Shown: in pieces, positions 1 to 9,454 of the stretch
Layout: every line of letters begins with the position of its first letter
Position numbering within the stretch: position 1 is the stretch's first letter
DNA from: Candidatus Proximibacter danicus
GTDB taxonomy: Bacteria; Pseudomonadota; Gammaproteobacteria; Burkholderiales; Rhodocyclaceae
Direction: 5' to 3'
Length of the DNA stretch: 43,465 bases
Assembly: GCA_016710885.1 (NCBI GenBank)
Contig: JADJUC010000019.1
Coordinates: 1 to 43,465 of the forward strand
Program-made: the position numbers and the translations under genes
Notes under the pieces: generated by a model
Told to the model about the DNA's origin: nothing
The model's database searches: none
Seen by the model: only the letters and a program-made list of their open reading frames with translations

Positions 1-1549
1 TGATAATCGATTCCATCTCTCGTGTTTGAATCTCCGGTACGCGGTTTGCTACGCCCGCTTGAGCGAGCGAAGGATTCGGATCGTTTACGTAACCGGTAAT
101 GCGGGTGATCGAGGGACGAAGGTTTATAGTCACATCGTTGCTGTCAGTGATATGAGGGGTTACGTTCATAATGAACCCGACTGACACTGATTGAGGTGTC
201 GTGGTGAATGTTGTTGAAGAAAAATTGCTGTTTGTCGTGGTATCGGCTTTTACGATGAAATACACCTTGTTGTCTGCAACTTTCAGCGTTGCTGTCTGAT
301 TGTTCATGACGCTCAGTTTGGGGCTGGAGAGAACCTTTACAGTTCCGAAGCTTTGCAGTAACGATATTTCCGCAGCGATGTTTCCGATTTTCGATGTCGG
401 GTTGATGTAATTGAGAGTGAAAATATTGAGGGGGTTGTTGCTTGCCAATCCTGCGGTGGGTGCTTGGCGAAGCTCAAATCCCTTGGTGCCAAGTTTTAGT
501 GCCGACCAGTCGATACCCTGCTTGTACCCTTCGCTGAGATTTACTTCAACAATCGTTGCTTCGATCAATACTTGCCGTTTTGCGGTCAGCATGACTTGGT
601 TGATGAAGTTCTGAACCTTTTCATGTTGACGGCCTGTCGCCCGGACGATCAGGGTGCCAGTTTCCTTGTTGGCGAATACCGAGACAGATGGTTCGTATTC
701 GCCAATTCGTTTGGTTGCGTTTTGCCTTGCAGGTCTGACTGGTTGCCAGATCCCGATGTCCCTGCTGCGGGACCTGTCGAGGTCGTCGTCTCTCCTTGAA
801 CGTTGGTTGTTTTTGAGCCGCTTGCGAGATTGCCTGAAGCGTTACCCGTTCCGCGAGCGATAACGTCTGATTTCGCCTCAAGCTCGATTGCCAGCCTGTA
901 ACGGATGCGGTCTTCTTCTTTAGCATATCTGTAACGTTGCTGATCAGACTTTCCATTAAATCATTCTTGGTGTCGCTGCTGATAAGCGTTGATGCGGTGT
1001 TGCCGCCCGTACCCCCCGGGCGCAGCTCCTGGGTGCCTGGCGCCGCAGCCGAGGCCGTCGCGATCTGCGTCTGAGTCGAAATTACACTCTTTACGTTGCG
1101 CGACATATTGAGGAAGTCAATCTTGTAAGTCCTCAAAAAGGGCTTATCCGGCATCACGCTCAGATTTGATCCGTCCATCTCGAAGCGCATGTCGACATGT
1201 TTCGAGATGCGATTGAGTAATTGTGGCAGCGTCTGGTCGATGGCGTTTAGGGTGACGTAGCCGCTGATGCCCGGATGAATGTCAACGTTTATCTTGGCAT
1301 CGCGGGCGAGTGCGAATAGTAGGTCATGGACCTTGACGTTGTTGACAACGACACTGTAGGTCTCGGTCTTTGGCTGTGCCCGGGGTTTTGGAACAGCAAA
1401 ATTTTGCGTAACGGGCTGCGGAATCGCTGCGTTTGCAGGGGAACCGGCTCGGCTCGAAGGTGTGCGGACGAGGGGTCCTTGATGGTCGGGGAGCTACACG
1501 CGGCGACCAGCAGTGCAGCGAGGGGAACGCTCAGTAGGCGCAGCGTCAT
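1..1549 (-). CDS. mshL: MSHA pilus secretin MshL, partial and frameshifted
   Basis: Outer-membrane secretin ring subunit through which an MSHA-type (type IV-like) pilus passes. The start at 1549 gives a lipoprotein signal peptide with lipobox LVAAC and an upstream GGAAAAG ribosome-binding site. An STN/short N-terminal domain follows (VHDLLFALARDAKINVDIHP). The secretin core then reads TAKRQVLIEATIVEVNLSEG, VLSSPKLSVMNNQTATLKV and, at the window edge, VPEIQTREMESII. The gene continues past position 1. Three apparent single-base losses break the frame: in a C/G run near 1438-1442, in the TTT at 919-921, and in the CC at 702-703. Restoring one base at each gives a continuous secretin. The family assignment is firm. 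Whether the breaks are real cannot be decided here, but three in 750 bp suggest sequence error. Confidence 0.85.
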
Positions 1550-1643
1550 AGGACTTTTCCCGATCATTATGCAGTTGTGCTCTGATGATATCACGTTAAA
1601 ACACCATTACAAGTGCATGATTTGTTGTTGTTTGGCTCTATTC

Positions 1644-3056
1644 TTAGCGCAATCTTGCAACCGCGCGCGGATGAGGTTGGGTCATGCGCAGTGCGGCGGG
1701 CAAGGTGCCGATCGCCGCGTTGGCTTCGTTGCGCGTAGCGAAATCGCCATAAATTACCCCAATCCGATCTTGTCCGCTCAAGCTTGATCTATACACCCGT
1801 AGCTGTTGTGCGTCCAGAGTGGCGCTGTGGTTCGCCAGAAAAGCTTCGACCTCGCGGGCGGCCGAAGTTTCAATGTTTAAGAGCTGGATGAAGTAGTGGT
1901 TGCCCGGCGTTTGCTTCAGCCAGGCTTCTGATGCCTGGAGACGCTCTGCAGTGAGTGGGCCGAGTCCGGCAGCGTTACCGGATCTGGCAGCTGGTTGCTC
2001 GATCGGCGCTGCTGCGGGGGCCGTGCTGTTAGCACTTGCTGGCGGAGGCGGCGCTTCAACGGCAGGTGGTGCCGTTGAAGCGGGTGGAGGCGTGGTCGCC
2101 GGGGTTACCGGAATCGGTGGCGCGGTGAGCGCGGGGGGCGGTTCCGTTTCTGATTTCGTCAGAAGCAGAATGCCGGCGCCGGCGACGGTGAGCAGAAGTG
2201 CGGCGATACCGATCCAGATTGCCGGCCGGGCGCGGCCGTCTGCCATCGGGTTGAACTGTGCGTCGCGGATAGCGGCTTTGGCTTCCTTGTGGTCAACCTG
2301 GTGCGTTCCCTGCGAAAAGGCGGCAAGCAAGGCCTTGTCGGCAAGGATGTTGATCCGGCGCGTGAGTCCTTCTGAGGAGCGGCTGATGAGTTGTATGGCG
2401 GCTTGGGAGAAGAGATCCGGGCCGTGGTAGCCGGCTGCGCGCATGCGGAACATGAGGTAGCTGGAGATGTCGTTGCGCTTGAGCGGCTCCAGGGCGAAGT
2501 TGTGGGTGATGCGCTCTTTGAGCTGGCGCATGTCGGTCTGGGCGAGTCGGGCATCGAGCTCCGGCTGGCCGAAAAGCACGATCTGCAGGAGTTTGTGCCG
2601 GTTTGATTCCAGGTTGGAGAGCAGTCGAATTTCTTCGAGCGTCTCGGCGGGCATGGCGTGCGCCTCGTCAATCAGGACGACGACCTGTTTTCCGGCGCCA
2701 TAGATTTCGATCAGGCGCTCCTGCAGCGCACGTAGCAGCAGGCGGGGCTTGCTCTCGGGGAGCGGGACGCCAAGTTCGTCGGCAATGGCAAAGAGAATTT
2801 CGTCACGGGAGAGCGAGGGGTTGGCCAGATAGACGGTCTCGACGTTGTCGGGCAGGCGTTCGAGCAGCATGCGGCAGAGCATGGTCTTGCCGCTACCAAC
2901 TTCCCCGCTGACCTTGACGATGCCTTCGTCGTGGGTGATCGCGTAGATCAGGGCGTCGAGCGTCGAGCCACGATTGCCGCCGGCAAAAAAGAACTCCGTG
3001 TGCGGCGTGATGCGGAACGGGGCTTCGCGCAGACCGAAATGGTCGAGGTACATCAT
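1644..3056 (-). CDS. mshM: MshM/ExeA-like AAA ATPase with C-terminal SPOR-like domain
   Basis: 470-residue ExeA/GspA-type ATPase thought to help secretin assembly through peptidoglycan. Walker A is GEVGSGKT (residues 51-58) and Walker B is VVVLIDEAH (about 125-133). These are followed by the arginine-rich ATPase lid (EGLTRRINILADKALLAA), one membrane segment at about 281-300, a Pro/Ala-rich linker (about 305-365) and a C-terminal segment beginning NHYFIQLLNIETSAA. That segment resembles a SPOR/peptidoglycan-binding fold (FIQLL...VYGDF pattern). Vibrio MshM, as I recall, lacks such an extension, while ExeA carries a different peptidoglycan-binding domain. The start (ATGATG, 3056) overlaps the upstream regulator's stop by 4 nt, and mshL follows 94 nt downstream, so the three genes form an operon. 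The ATPase assignment is strong; the C-terminal call is inference. Confidence 0.85.
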   Translation of the reverse strand: MMYLDHFGLREAPFRITPHTEFFFAGGNRGSTLDALIYAITHDEGIVKVSGEVGSGKTMLCRMLLERLPDNVETVYLANPSLSRDEILFAIADELGVPLPESKPRLLLRALQERLIEIYGAGKQVVVLIDEAHAMPAETLEEIRLLSNLESNRHKLLQIVLFGQPELDARLAQTDMRQLKERITHNFALEPLKRNDISSYLMFRMRAAGYHGPDLFSQAAIQLISRSSEGLTRRINILADKALLAAFSQGTHQVDHKEAKAAIRDAQFNPMADGRARPAIWIGIAALLLTVAGAGILLLTKSETEPPPALTAPPIPVTPATTPPPASTAPPAVEAPPPPASANSTAPAAAPIEQPAARSGNAAGLGPLTAERLQASEAWLKQTPGNHYFIQLLNIETSAAREVEAFLANHSATLDAQQLRVYRSSLSGQDRIGVIYGDFATRNEANAAIGTLPAALRMTQPHPRAVARLR

Positions 3057-4510
3057 GGCTCCCTTGAATTGGCGTTCGTCGAGCGGATTGCGGGCGATGA
3101 TTCCATGCGGCTGTAGAGGGTGGTCCGGTTGATGCCTAGCAGCCGTGCGGCCTGGCTGACATTGCCATCCGTCATGGCGAGCGCGGCATCGATGAAGGTT
3201 TGTTCCATCTCGGCAAGCGCGGTATCCAGATTGAACGGTTCGGCTTGCTGCAATCGGTGCAATGCGGCTTCACGCCGGGAGGGCGGTGTTGGCAGCGAGT
3301 TGGCTGCCGTTGCCAGGGGCTCGTCGGGAAGGTCCAACTCCTGCGCCAGCTCGGCGCTGCTAACCAGCGCGCCAGGATATTTGGCTGTCAGGCGAATGAT
3401 GATGTTGCGCAATTCGCGAACATTGCCGGGGAAGGCGTAGCCGAGCCAGAGGCTGCGGGCGGCTGCTTCCAGCTCGAAAGGCTTCTGGTGCAGGCCCTGT
3501 GCGTAATATTGACGGTAATGGTCGAGCAGCCGCAGCCGGTCTTCACCCATTTCTCTCAGCGGCGGTACGTCGATGGTGAATACCGACAGGCGGTGGTAAA
3601 GGTCGGCGCGGAAACGCCCCTGACGGATTTCATGCCGCAGGTCGCGGTTGGTTGCGGTGAGGATGCGCGCGCGTGAAGTGCGCGTCTGGGTTTCGCCGAC
3701 GCGCTGATACTCGCCGTTTTCCAGTACGCGCAGCAGTTTGGCCTGCAGCTCGAGTGGCAGCTCGCCGATTTCATCGAGGAACAGCGTGCCTTCGCCGGCA
3801 TCTTCGAAATAACCGGCCTTGGCGCCGCTGGCACCAGTGAAGGCGCCCTTGGCGTGACCAAACAGGGTGGGCTCCACCAGCGTTGGCGAAATGGCGGCGC
3901 AATTGAGCGCAAGGAACGGTTGCTGGCGGCGGCTGGTGGCGTAATGCAGGCAGCGGGCGATGATTTCCTTGCCGCTGCCGGATTCTCCCTCGACCAGCAC
4001 CGGAAACGGTGATTCGGCATACTGCGCCAATTGCGCACGCAGCTTCTGCATGGCCAGGCTGTTGCCGATCAGGCTGGGGCGGCCGTCGTCAGCCGGGGCC
4101 GGGGTATCGAAGCCGAACAGGCTGACGCGTTCGAGAACCTTGCGCAGGTCAGCCGGGTGGCAGGGCTTCCCGACGAAATCCGCGGCGCCCAGTGTGCGGG
4201 CGTGGCGGGCGTTGGCGTCGTCATTTTGCCCGGAGAGTACGACAATGCGCATGCCGGGAATCAGTGCGATCAGCTCCGAAATCAGGGCAAACCCTTCGTC
4301 CGGGCGATGCGGCAAAGGCGGCAGGCCGAGATCCACCAGCGCAAGTGCTGGGGGTTGCCGGAGTTGTCGTAGTAATTGGATTGCTTGCGGACGCGAATGG
4401 CTGGTGATGATCTCGAACGCATCCCGGAGGGCGATAGACAGGGTGTCGGCGATCAGCGGGTCGTCGTCGACGATCAGCAGTAGCTGCTTGGTGTTCGGGA
4501 GGGGCTCCAT
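3053..4510 (-). CDS. sigma-54-dependent response regulator (NtrC family)
   Basis: 485 residues in three domains. A receiver domain (about 9-130) has the acidic pair in VDDDP and probable phosphoacceptor Asp60 (LALVD). The AAA+ sigma-54 interaction domain has Walker A GESGSGKE (175-182), the GAFTGA loop (222-227) and Walker B GTLFLDEIGEL. A C-terminal Fis-type helix-turn-helix reads GNVSQAARLLGINRTTLYSR. GAFTGA is the motif that contacts sigma-54, so this protein should activate a -24/-12 promoter. It is the first gene of the minus-strand operon and overlaps mshM by 4 nt, so it probably controls pilus or other surface genes, although its targets are not visible. No partner kinase lies in the window. 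Confidence 0.9.
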   Translation of the reverse strand: MEPLPNTKQLLLIVDDDPLIADTLSIALRDAFEIITSHSRPQAIQLLRQLRQPPALALVDLGLPPLPHRPDEGFALISELIALIPGMRIVVLSGQNDDANARHARTLGAADFVGKPCHPADLRKVLERVSLFGFDTPAPADDGRPSLIGNSLAMQKLRAQLAQYAESPFPVLVEGESGSGKEIIARCLHYATSRRQQPFLALNCAAISPTLVEPTLFGHAKGAFTGASGAKAGYFEDAGEGTLFLDEIGELPLELQAKLLRVLENGEYQRVGETQTRTSRARILTATNRDLRHEIRQGRFRADLYHRLSVFTIDVPPLREMGEDRLRLLDHYRQYYAQGLHQKPFELEAAARSLWLGYAFPGNVRELRNIIIRLTAKYPGALVSSAELAQELDLPDEPLATAANSLPTPPSRREAALHRLQQAEPFNLDTALAEMEQTFIDAALAMTDGNVSQAARLLGINRTTLYSRMESSPAIRSTNANSREP

Positions 4511-4667
4511 TACGGTCGGTTCTATGCTTTTATCCTTGGAACCCGATGATTATCCACAATCTGTGCGCGGAAATGTAGATAGCGCGCTCGATTCCTCATG
4601 TTTCAGCGGGTACCGTTGCAAATATATAGGACATCGTGATTAATTCACGGCTCCTCCAAGGGGCTTC

Positions 4668-4676
4668 TGGTAGAAT
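4668..4676 (+). promoter_or_regulatory. extended -10 promoter candidate for the mla operon
   Basis: TGGTAGAAT fits an extended -10 element (TGn followed by TAGAAT, consensus TATAAT). No good -35 lies 16-18 nt upstream, as is usual for extended -10 promoters. Transcription would begin near 4683, just upstream of the GTG at 4706. The 195-bp stretch 4511-4705 separates mla from the divergent pilus regulator and shows no reading frame of its own. Confidence 0.45.
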
Positions 4677-4705
4677 CCCGGCCTTTGCCAACATTGGATT
4701 CTGCC

Positions 4706-5518
4706 GTGCCGGCCGATAATCTGGTCAAAATCAGCGACCTGAATTTCTCCTATGAGAACCGCTCCATCCTTAACGGGATCAATATGGAATTCCCGCGCGG
4801 GAAAGTGGTTGCCATCATGGGAGGGTCCGGTTGCGGAAAAACAACGCTGCTGCGCCTGATCGGCGGGCAGCTTCGCCCTTCGTCCGGCACCGTCACAGTC
4901 AATGGCCGCGTGGTGCACGAAATGGGCCATGACGAGTTGTACGGAATGCGCCGGCGCATGGGCATGCTTTTCCAGTTTGGCGCCCTGTTTACCGATATTT
5001 CGGTTTACGACAACGTCGCCTTCCAGATTCGTGAACACACCGATCTGTCGGAAGAACTGATCCACGACCTGGTGATGATGAAGCTGAATGCTGTCGGCCT
5101 TCGCGGCGCGCACACACTCATGCCGAACGAGCTTTCCGGCGGTATGGCACGTCGTGTCGCCCTGGCCCGGGCGATTGCGCTGGATCCGATGCTGATGATG
5201 TACGACGAGCCGTTCACAGGGCTGGACCCGCTTTCGCTGGGCGTGATCGGGCAGCTGATTCGCAAGCTCAATGATGCGCTGGGCGCGACTTCGCTGATGG
5301 TGACGCACGACATTCAGGAGTCGATGCTGATCGTCGATTACATTTATTTCATGGCCGAGGGAAGGGTTGTGGCGCAAGGTACGCCCGATGAGCTGCGTGC
5401 GACCAAGGATCCTTTTGTCCATCAGTTCCTTTATGCCGAAGCGGATGGCCCGGTTCCCTTCCACTATCCGGCCGGTGACTATTCTGCCGATTTGCTGCGA
5501 GTGCCCGCCCGTGCCTAA
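4706..5518 (+). CDS. mlaF: phospholipid ABC transporter ATP-binding protein MlaF
   Basis: ATPase of the MlaFEDB inner-membrane complex that moves phospholipids between the inner membrane and periplasmic MlaC. Walker A is GGSGCGKTT, the ABC signature is LSGGMARR, Walker B is MLMMYDEPF, and the switch His lies in VTHDIQES. I prefer the GTG start at 4706 (protein begins MPADNLVKI), which gives about 270 residues as usual for the family. An in-frame TTG at 4685 lies at the predicted transcription start and is less likely. The gene overlaps mlaE by 8 nt and opens the operon mlaFEDACB. Confidence 0.93.
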   Translation: MPADNLVKISDLNFSYENRSILNGINMEFPRGKVVAIMGGSGCGKTTLLRLIGGQLRPSSGTVTVNGRVVHEMGHDELYGMRRRMGMLFQFGALFTDISVYDNVAFQIREHTDLSEELIHDLVMMKLNAVGLRGAHTLMPNELSGGMARRVALARAIALDPMLMMYDEPFTGLDPLSLGVIGQLIRKLNDALGATSLMVTHDIQESMLIVDYIYFMAEGRVVAQGTPDELRATKDPFVHQFLYAEADGPVPFHYPAGDYSADLLRVPARA

Positions 5519-6302
5519 GCTCAGGGAACTTCTCGTTGCACTTGGGTCGCGCGTTACCGACCGCATCTGGCGTCTGGGCTTTGCCGCCCGCTTCCTCTGC
5601 ATGATTCTGGTTTACTCGGGGCAGACCTTTTTGCGCCCCCAGTTGCTGTTCCGCGAAATCTGGTTTTCGGGGGTTCTTTCGCTGATCATCATCATGGTAT
5701 CCGGGCTGTTTGTTGGTCTGGTGCTGGGTTTGCAGGGTTACGATACGTTGCAGCGCTATGGGTCGTCCGAGGCTCTGGGCGTTCTCGTTGCCTTGTCGCT
5801 GGTGCGCGAACTGGGTCCCGTCGTTGCCGGCTTGCTTTTTGCCTCCCGTGCGGGTTCGGCGGTCACGGCCGAAATCGGGCTAATGAAGGCAACGGAGCAG
5901 CTCAAGGCGATGGATATGATGGCGGTTAATCCCATGGCCCGTGTCGTTGCCCCTCGTTTCTGGGGAGGCGTCATCGCAATGCCGTTGCTTGCCGCACTGT
6001 TTTCAATGATGGGCGTGTTTGGCGGCTACCTTATCGGCGTTGTCTTCATCGGTGTCGATGAGGGCGCTTTCTGGTCGCAAATGCAGTCCTCGGTTGATTT
6101 TCGCGAGGATGTGCTGAACGGCATCATCAAGAGTTTTGTGTTTGGCATCGCGGTTTCGCTGATTGCCGTTTTCGAAGGCTATGATTCGATTCCGACTGCG
6201 GAGGGCGTTTCCCGCGCCATCACCCGTACCGTCGTGACTTCGGCGCTGGCCATTCTCGCCCTGGACTTTGTCCTGACCTCATTCATGTTCCGGAGTCTCT
6301 GA
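5511..6302 (+). CDS. mlaE: phospholipid ABC transporter permease MlaE
   Basis: Permease of the Mla complex, about 263 residues with the conserved MlaE core (GLVLGLQGYDTLQRYG, LVRELGPVVAGLLFASRAGSA, AEIGLMKATEQLKAM) and several hydrophobic helices. The GTG start at 5511 (MPKLRELL) overlaps the end of mlaF by 8 nt, which suggests translational coupling. Longer in-frame upstream starts lie inside mlaF and are rejected. The stop shares one base with the mlaD start (TGATG). Confidence 0.92.
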   Translation: MPKLRELLVALGSRVTDRIWRLGFAARFLCMILVYSGQTFLRPQLLFREIWFSGVLSLIIIMVSGLFVGLVLGLQGYDTLQRYGSSEALGVLVALSLVRELGPVVAGLLFASRAGSAVTAEIGLMKATEQLKAMDMMAVNPMARVVAPRFWGGVIAMPLLAALFSMMGVFGGYLIGVVFIGVDEGAFWSQMQSSVDFREDVLNGIIKSFVFGIAVSLIAVFEGYDSIPTAEGVSRAITRTVVTSALAILALDFVLTSFMFRSL

Positions 6303-6772
6303 TGAATCGGACGATACTCGACCTGTGGGTTGGTTTTTTTGTTGCCATTGGCATTGTGGCGCTGTTGTTTTTGGCACTAAAAGTGGGGAATCTGTCCTCC
6401 TCCAACTTTGCTGAAACCTATGTATTGCAAGCCAAATTTGATAACATCGGCGGCTTGAAAGTGCGCGGGCCGGTGAAAAGTGCCGGTGTTGTGGTCGGGC
6501 GTGTTGCAAACATACACTTCGACCCGGCGACTTACGAGGCGGTGGTGACAATGAACCTTGACACCCGTTATCGTTTCCCGAAAGATACTTTTGCGTCGAT
6601 CCTGACTTCCGGCTTGCTGGGAGAGCAGTACATCGGCCTTGATGTCGGTGGTGATGAAAAGATGTTGAAAGCGGGCGATTCAATTGCCAAAACGCAGTCT
6701 GCCGTGGTGCTGGAAAAATTGATCAGCCAGTTCCTGTTCAACAAGGCGTCAGAAACGCCTGCAAACAAATAA
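6302..6772 (+). CDS. mlaD: lipid-transport MCE protein MlaD
   Basis: Single-MCE-domain protein of 156 residues, anchored by one N-terminal helix (LWVGFFVAIGIVALLFLAL, residues about 8-27). The MCE domain (about 38-118) includes FDNIGGLKVRGPVKSAGVVVG and ASILTSGLLGEQYIGLDVGG. In known Mla complexes MlaD forms a hexameric ring in the periplasm that passes lipids between MlaFE and MlaC. Its start overlaps the mlaE stop by one base. Confidence 0.93.
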   Translation: MNRTILDLWVGFFVAIGIVALLFLALKVGNLSSSNFAETYVLQAKFDNIGGLKVRGPVKSAGVVVGRVANIHFDPATYEAVVTMNLDTRYRFPKDTFASILTSGLLGEQYIGLDVGGDEKMLKAGDSIAKTQSAVVLEKLISQFLFNKASETPANK

Positions 6773-6802
6773 AGTACAGAGTAAAAACACAGAGGGATTG
6801 CC

Positions 6803-7575
6803 GTGAAAAAAATGTTCGCGAAGTCGGTCAAGTCGGTTGCTGCACTCGCAGTTGCTGCTGCCCTGTCGGGTGGTGCGATGGCTGCGGATAACCCCAAGGA
6901 TCCAGCGGAGGGCTTCAACCGCGCGATGTTTGCGGTCAATGAAGGTCTCGATACCGTGATCGCCAAGCCGCTCGCCCAAGGCTACGACTACGTGGCGCCG
7001 CTGCCGGTAAAGGCCGTGGTTGGAAACTTTTTCAGCAACATCGCCGATTTGATGATTGGCGTGAATAACCTGCTTCAGGGTAAGCCGGGCCAGGCTGCGA
7101 ATGACTGGGGGCGCGTCCTTGTCAATACCACGATCGGTATCGGCGGCACCTTTGACGTCGCCAGCGAAATGGGCCTCGACAAGCATTACGAAGATTTCGG
7201 CCAGACCATGGGTGTCTGGGGGCGTCGATGAAGGCGCCTATCTTTTCTGGCCGGTGATCGGGCCGCGCACCGTGCGCGACACCGCCGGTTTTGTTGTCGA
7301 CACCACGGATCCCGTTTCGTACTACGACGATGTTCCGGTTCGTAATAGCGCAGTCGCGCTTGCGCTATATTGACCAGCGTGCCGCACTGCTGCCGACCGA
7401 CAAGATCATCGAAGAGGGTGCGCTCGACAAGTACGCCTATATTCGCGATGCCTATCTGCAGCACCGCCGTAACGCTGTCTATGACGGCAACCCACCCCGC
7501 GACATGGAAGGCACGACCAATGGCAAGGCGCCGGTCGAGTTGAAGTCATCCCCTGAAAAGCCTGTTGGCCGCTAA
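6803..7575 (+). CDS. mlaA: outer-membrane lipid asymmetry protein MlaA (VacJ), frameshifted
   Basis: Outer-membrane component of the Mla pathway that removes mislocalised phospholipids from the outer leaflet. There is a signal peptide (about 1-27, ending GGAMAAD), then the VacJ core: DPAEGFNRAMFAVNEGLD, LPVKAVVGNFFSNIADLM, GVNNLLQGKPGQAANDWGR, and later VDEGAYLFWPVIGPRTVRD. As written, two single-base insertions break the frame: one in the G run at 7218-7222 (GVWG then VDEGAYLF) and one in the TT at 7360-7361 (NSAVAL then RYIDQRAALLPTDK). Removing one base at each gives a protein of about 256 residues. An operon position between mlaD and mlaC is usual in Betaproteobacteria. Probably intact in the organism. 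Confidence 0.88.
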
Positions 7576-7598
7576 TTTTCAAACATTCAAGGTAAGTC

Positions 7599-8228
7599 AT
7601 GAAGCATCTGTTTTCCCTGTTCGCCGGGGTCTTCCTCCTTTGCGGCAGCGCATTTTCCGCTGAAGAAGCTCCGGATGTGATGGTCAAGCGTGTCACCGAC
7701 GAGGTTCTGACCATTGTCCGGGCTGACAAGGATATCCAGAGTGGCAATAGCCGAAAAGCCATTGATCTGGTCGAAACCAAGGTACTGCCGCACTTCAACT
7801 TCAACCGGATGACGGCATTGGCCGTTGGCCGCGATTGGAGCAAGGCAACGCCCGAACAGAAGAAGCGCCTGGCCAAGGAATTCGAAACGCTGCTGGTACG
7901 CACCTATTCGAATGCACTGACCGCCTACAAGAGCCAGACCGTTGTCTATAAGCCGCTGAGAATGCAGCCTGGCGACACCGACGTTATGGTTCGCACCGAA
8001 ATCCGTCAGCCGGGTCAGCAGGCCGTTCAACTCGACTATGGTGTCGAGAAGAGTGACAGCGGCTGGAAAGTTTACGATGTGGTCGTTGCCGGCATCAGCC
8101 TGGTAACCAACTACCGCGAAACTTTTGCCCAGGAAGTGCGTTCCGGTGGAATCGACGGACTGATTGCCACGATCGCCGCCAAAAACAAGCAGATCGAAGC
8201 AGCTCGGGCTGAAAAGAAGCAGGGATGA
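7599..8228 (+). CDS. mlaC: periplasmic phospholipid-binding protein MlaC
   Basis: 209 residues with a Sec signal peptide (about 1-20, GSAFSAEE). The MlaC/Ttg2D fold contains VETKVLPHFNFNRMTALAVG, LLVRTYSNAL and WKVYDVVVAGISLVTNYRETF. It is the soluble lipid carrier between MlaA in the outer membrane and MlaD in the inner membrane. It starts 23 nt after mlaA and overlaps mlaB by 4 nt. Confidence 0.93.
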   Translation: MKHLFSLFAGVFLLCGSAFSAEEAPDVMVKRVTDEVLTIVRADKDIQSGNSRKAIDLVETKVLPHFNFNRMTALAVGRDWSKATPEQKKRLAKEFETLLVRTYSNALTAYKSQTVVYKPLRMQPGDTDVMVRTEIRQPGQQAVQLDYGVEKSDSGWKVYDVVVAGISLVTNYRETFAQEVRSGGIDGLIATIAAKNKQIEAARAEKKQG

Positions 8229-8506
8229 TCGGACGTACAGGCTCGAGCCTGAAGGTAACGGCGCCGATCTTCTTTGCCGGCGCATCGGCAGCTTTGGCCG
8301 CCGGGCGCGCGGCGCTCACGCCCGAGGTTTCCGAGATTGACCTCGCTGCGATTGACGATGCCGACTCTTCGGCGTTGGCTGTGCTGTTCGCCTGGCTGCG
8401 TGATGCCAAGGCGCGCAATATCTCTCTCCGAATCGTCAATCCCCCCGCCGGGCTGATGAGCCTTGCGGCGCTGTACGGTGTCGACGATTTTCTCCCGCTC
8501 GTCTGA
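8225..8506 (+). CDS. mlaB: STAS-domain lipid transport protein MlaB
   Basis: A 93-residue single STAS domain. The conserved DADSSALAVL loop is where related STAS proteins carry their regulatory Ser/Thr. In the Mla complex MlaB binds MlaF and supports its ATPase activity. It overlaps mlaC by 4 nt and closes the mla operon; the next gene starts only 33 nt later, so read-through into the ABC exporter is likely. Confidence 0.88.
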   Translation: MIGRTGSSLKVTAPIFFAGASAALAAGRAALTPEVSEIDLAAIDDADSSALAVLFAWLRDAKARNISLRIVNPPAGLMSLAALYGVDDFLPLV

Positions 8507-8539
8507 GCGGAGCCCGCGTTCTCCGTTGTCAAAAACGCC

Positions 8540-9454
8540 ATGGGCGTTGCCGTTTCCATTCAGCAAGTTGAAAAGCGCTTCGGTGCCTTGAGGGCGCTTG
8601 ATGGCGTTTCGCTTGAAATCGCCGAAGGTGAGTTTTTTGGCCTGCTCGGCCCTAATGGTGCTGGCAAAACGACCCTGATCTCGTGCCTTGCCGGGCTGGC
8701 GCGGCCGGATACCGGCAAGCTCACCGTGCTCGGCCGCGATGTTGTGGTCGACTACCGCGATGCGCGGCGCCTGCTCGGTGTCGTGCCGCAGGAACTGGTG
8801 TTCGACCCGTTCTTCACCGTCCGCGAAACCCTGCGTATCCAGTCCGGCTACTTCGGCATCCGCAACAACGATGCCTGGATCGACGAGATCCTGGCCAACC
8901 TCGATCTGGCCGACAAGGCCGATACCAACATGCGTCGCCTGTCCGGCGGCATGAAGCGCCGGGTGCTGGTGGCACAGGCGCTGGTGCACCGGCCGCCGGT
9001 CATCGTGCTCGATGAGCCGACTGCCGGCGTCGATGTCGAGTTGCGTCAGGGTTTGTGGCAGTTCATCCGCCGGTTGAATGGCGAAGGCCACACCATCATC
9101 CTGACCACGCATTATCTCGAAGAAGCGGAAACGCTCTGTGGCCGTATCGCCATGCTGCAGCGGGGCAAGGTGGTTGCGCTCGATTCGACGCAGAATCTGC
9201 TGCACGAGTTTTCCCGGCATACGCTGTCGTTGCGGCTGGTTGGTGGCGCTGCGTTGCCGCCGGCGCTCGCCGCCCTTTCGTCCGGGCAGGTCGAAGGTGC
9301 GTGGCAGTTGCGCCTCCCCGATTTCTCCGCTGTCGAACAGGTGCTTGCCACGCTGCGCGAGGCTGGCATTGCCATCGACGACATGCGCCTGTCGCCGCCG
9401 GATCTCGAAGAAGCCTTCGTTCGCGTCATGCAGCGGGGGAGGGCGCAGCAATGA
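8540..9454 (+). CDS. ABC exporter ATP-binding protein (YadG-like)
   Basis: 304-residue ABC ATPase of the ABC-2 exporter class. Walker A is GPNGAGKTT, the signature is LSGGMKRRV, Walker B is VIVLDEPTAGVD, and the switch His is in TTHYLEEAE. The C-terminal extension (about 215-304) is typical of the YadG/NodI/CcmA group. It overlaps its permease by 4 nt (ATGA). The substrate is unknown. The position next to mla and murA suggests a cell-envelope role, but that is inference. Confidence 0.9.
   Translation: MGVAVSIQQVEKRFGALRALDGVSLEIAEGEFFGLLGPNGAGKTTLISCLAGLARPDTGKLTVLGRDVVVDYRDARRLLGVVPQELVFDPFFTVRETLRIQSGYFGIRNNDAWIDEILANLDLADKADTNMRRLSGGMKRRVLVAQALVHRPPVIVLDEPTAGVDVELRQGLWQFIRRLNGEGHTIILTTHYLEEAETLCGRIAMLQRGKVVALDSTQNLLHEFSRHTLSLRLVGGAALPPALAALSSGQVEGAWQLRLPDFSAVEQVLATLREAGIAIDDMRLSPPDLEEAFVRVMQRGRAQQ

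Noticed and set aside
4640..5602. Antisense frame opposite mlaF (320 codons)
   Set aside because: It covers the mla promoter region and mlaF with no family-like segment; mlaF is certain.
7101..7464. Separate small genes inside mlaA
   Set aside because: They are pieces of the same VacJ protein in shifted frames; the pieces join exactly at two one-base slips.
8111..9451. Long antisense frame opposite mlaC, mlaB and the ABC ATPase (446 codons)
   Set aside because: It spans three well-supported sense genes and shows no recognisable domain; codon shadow of GC-rich genes.
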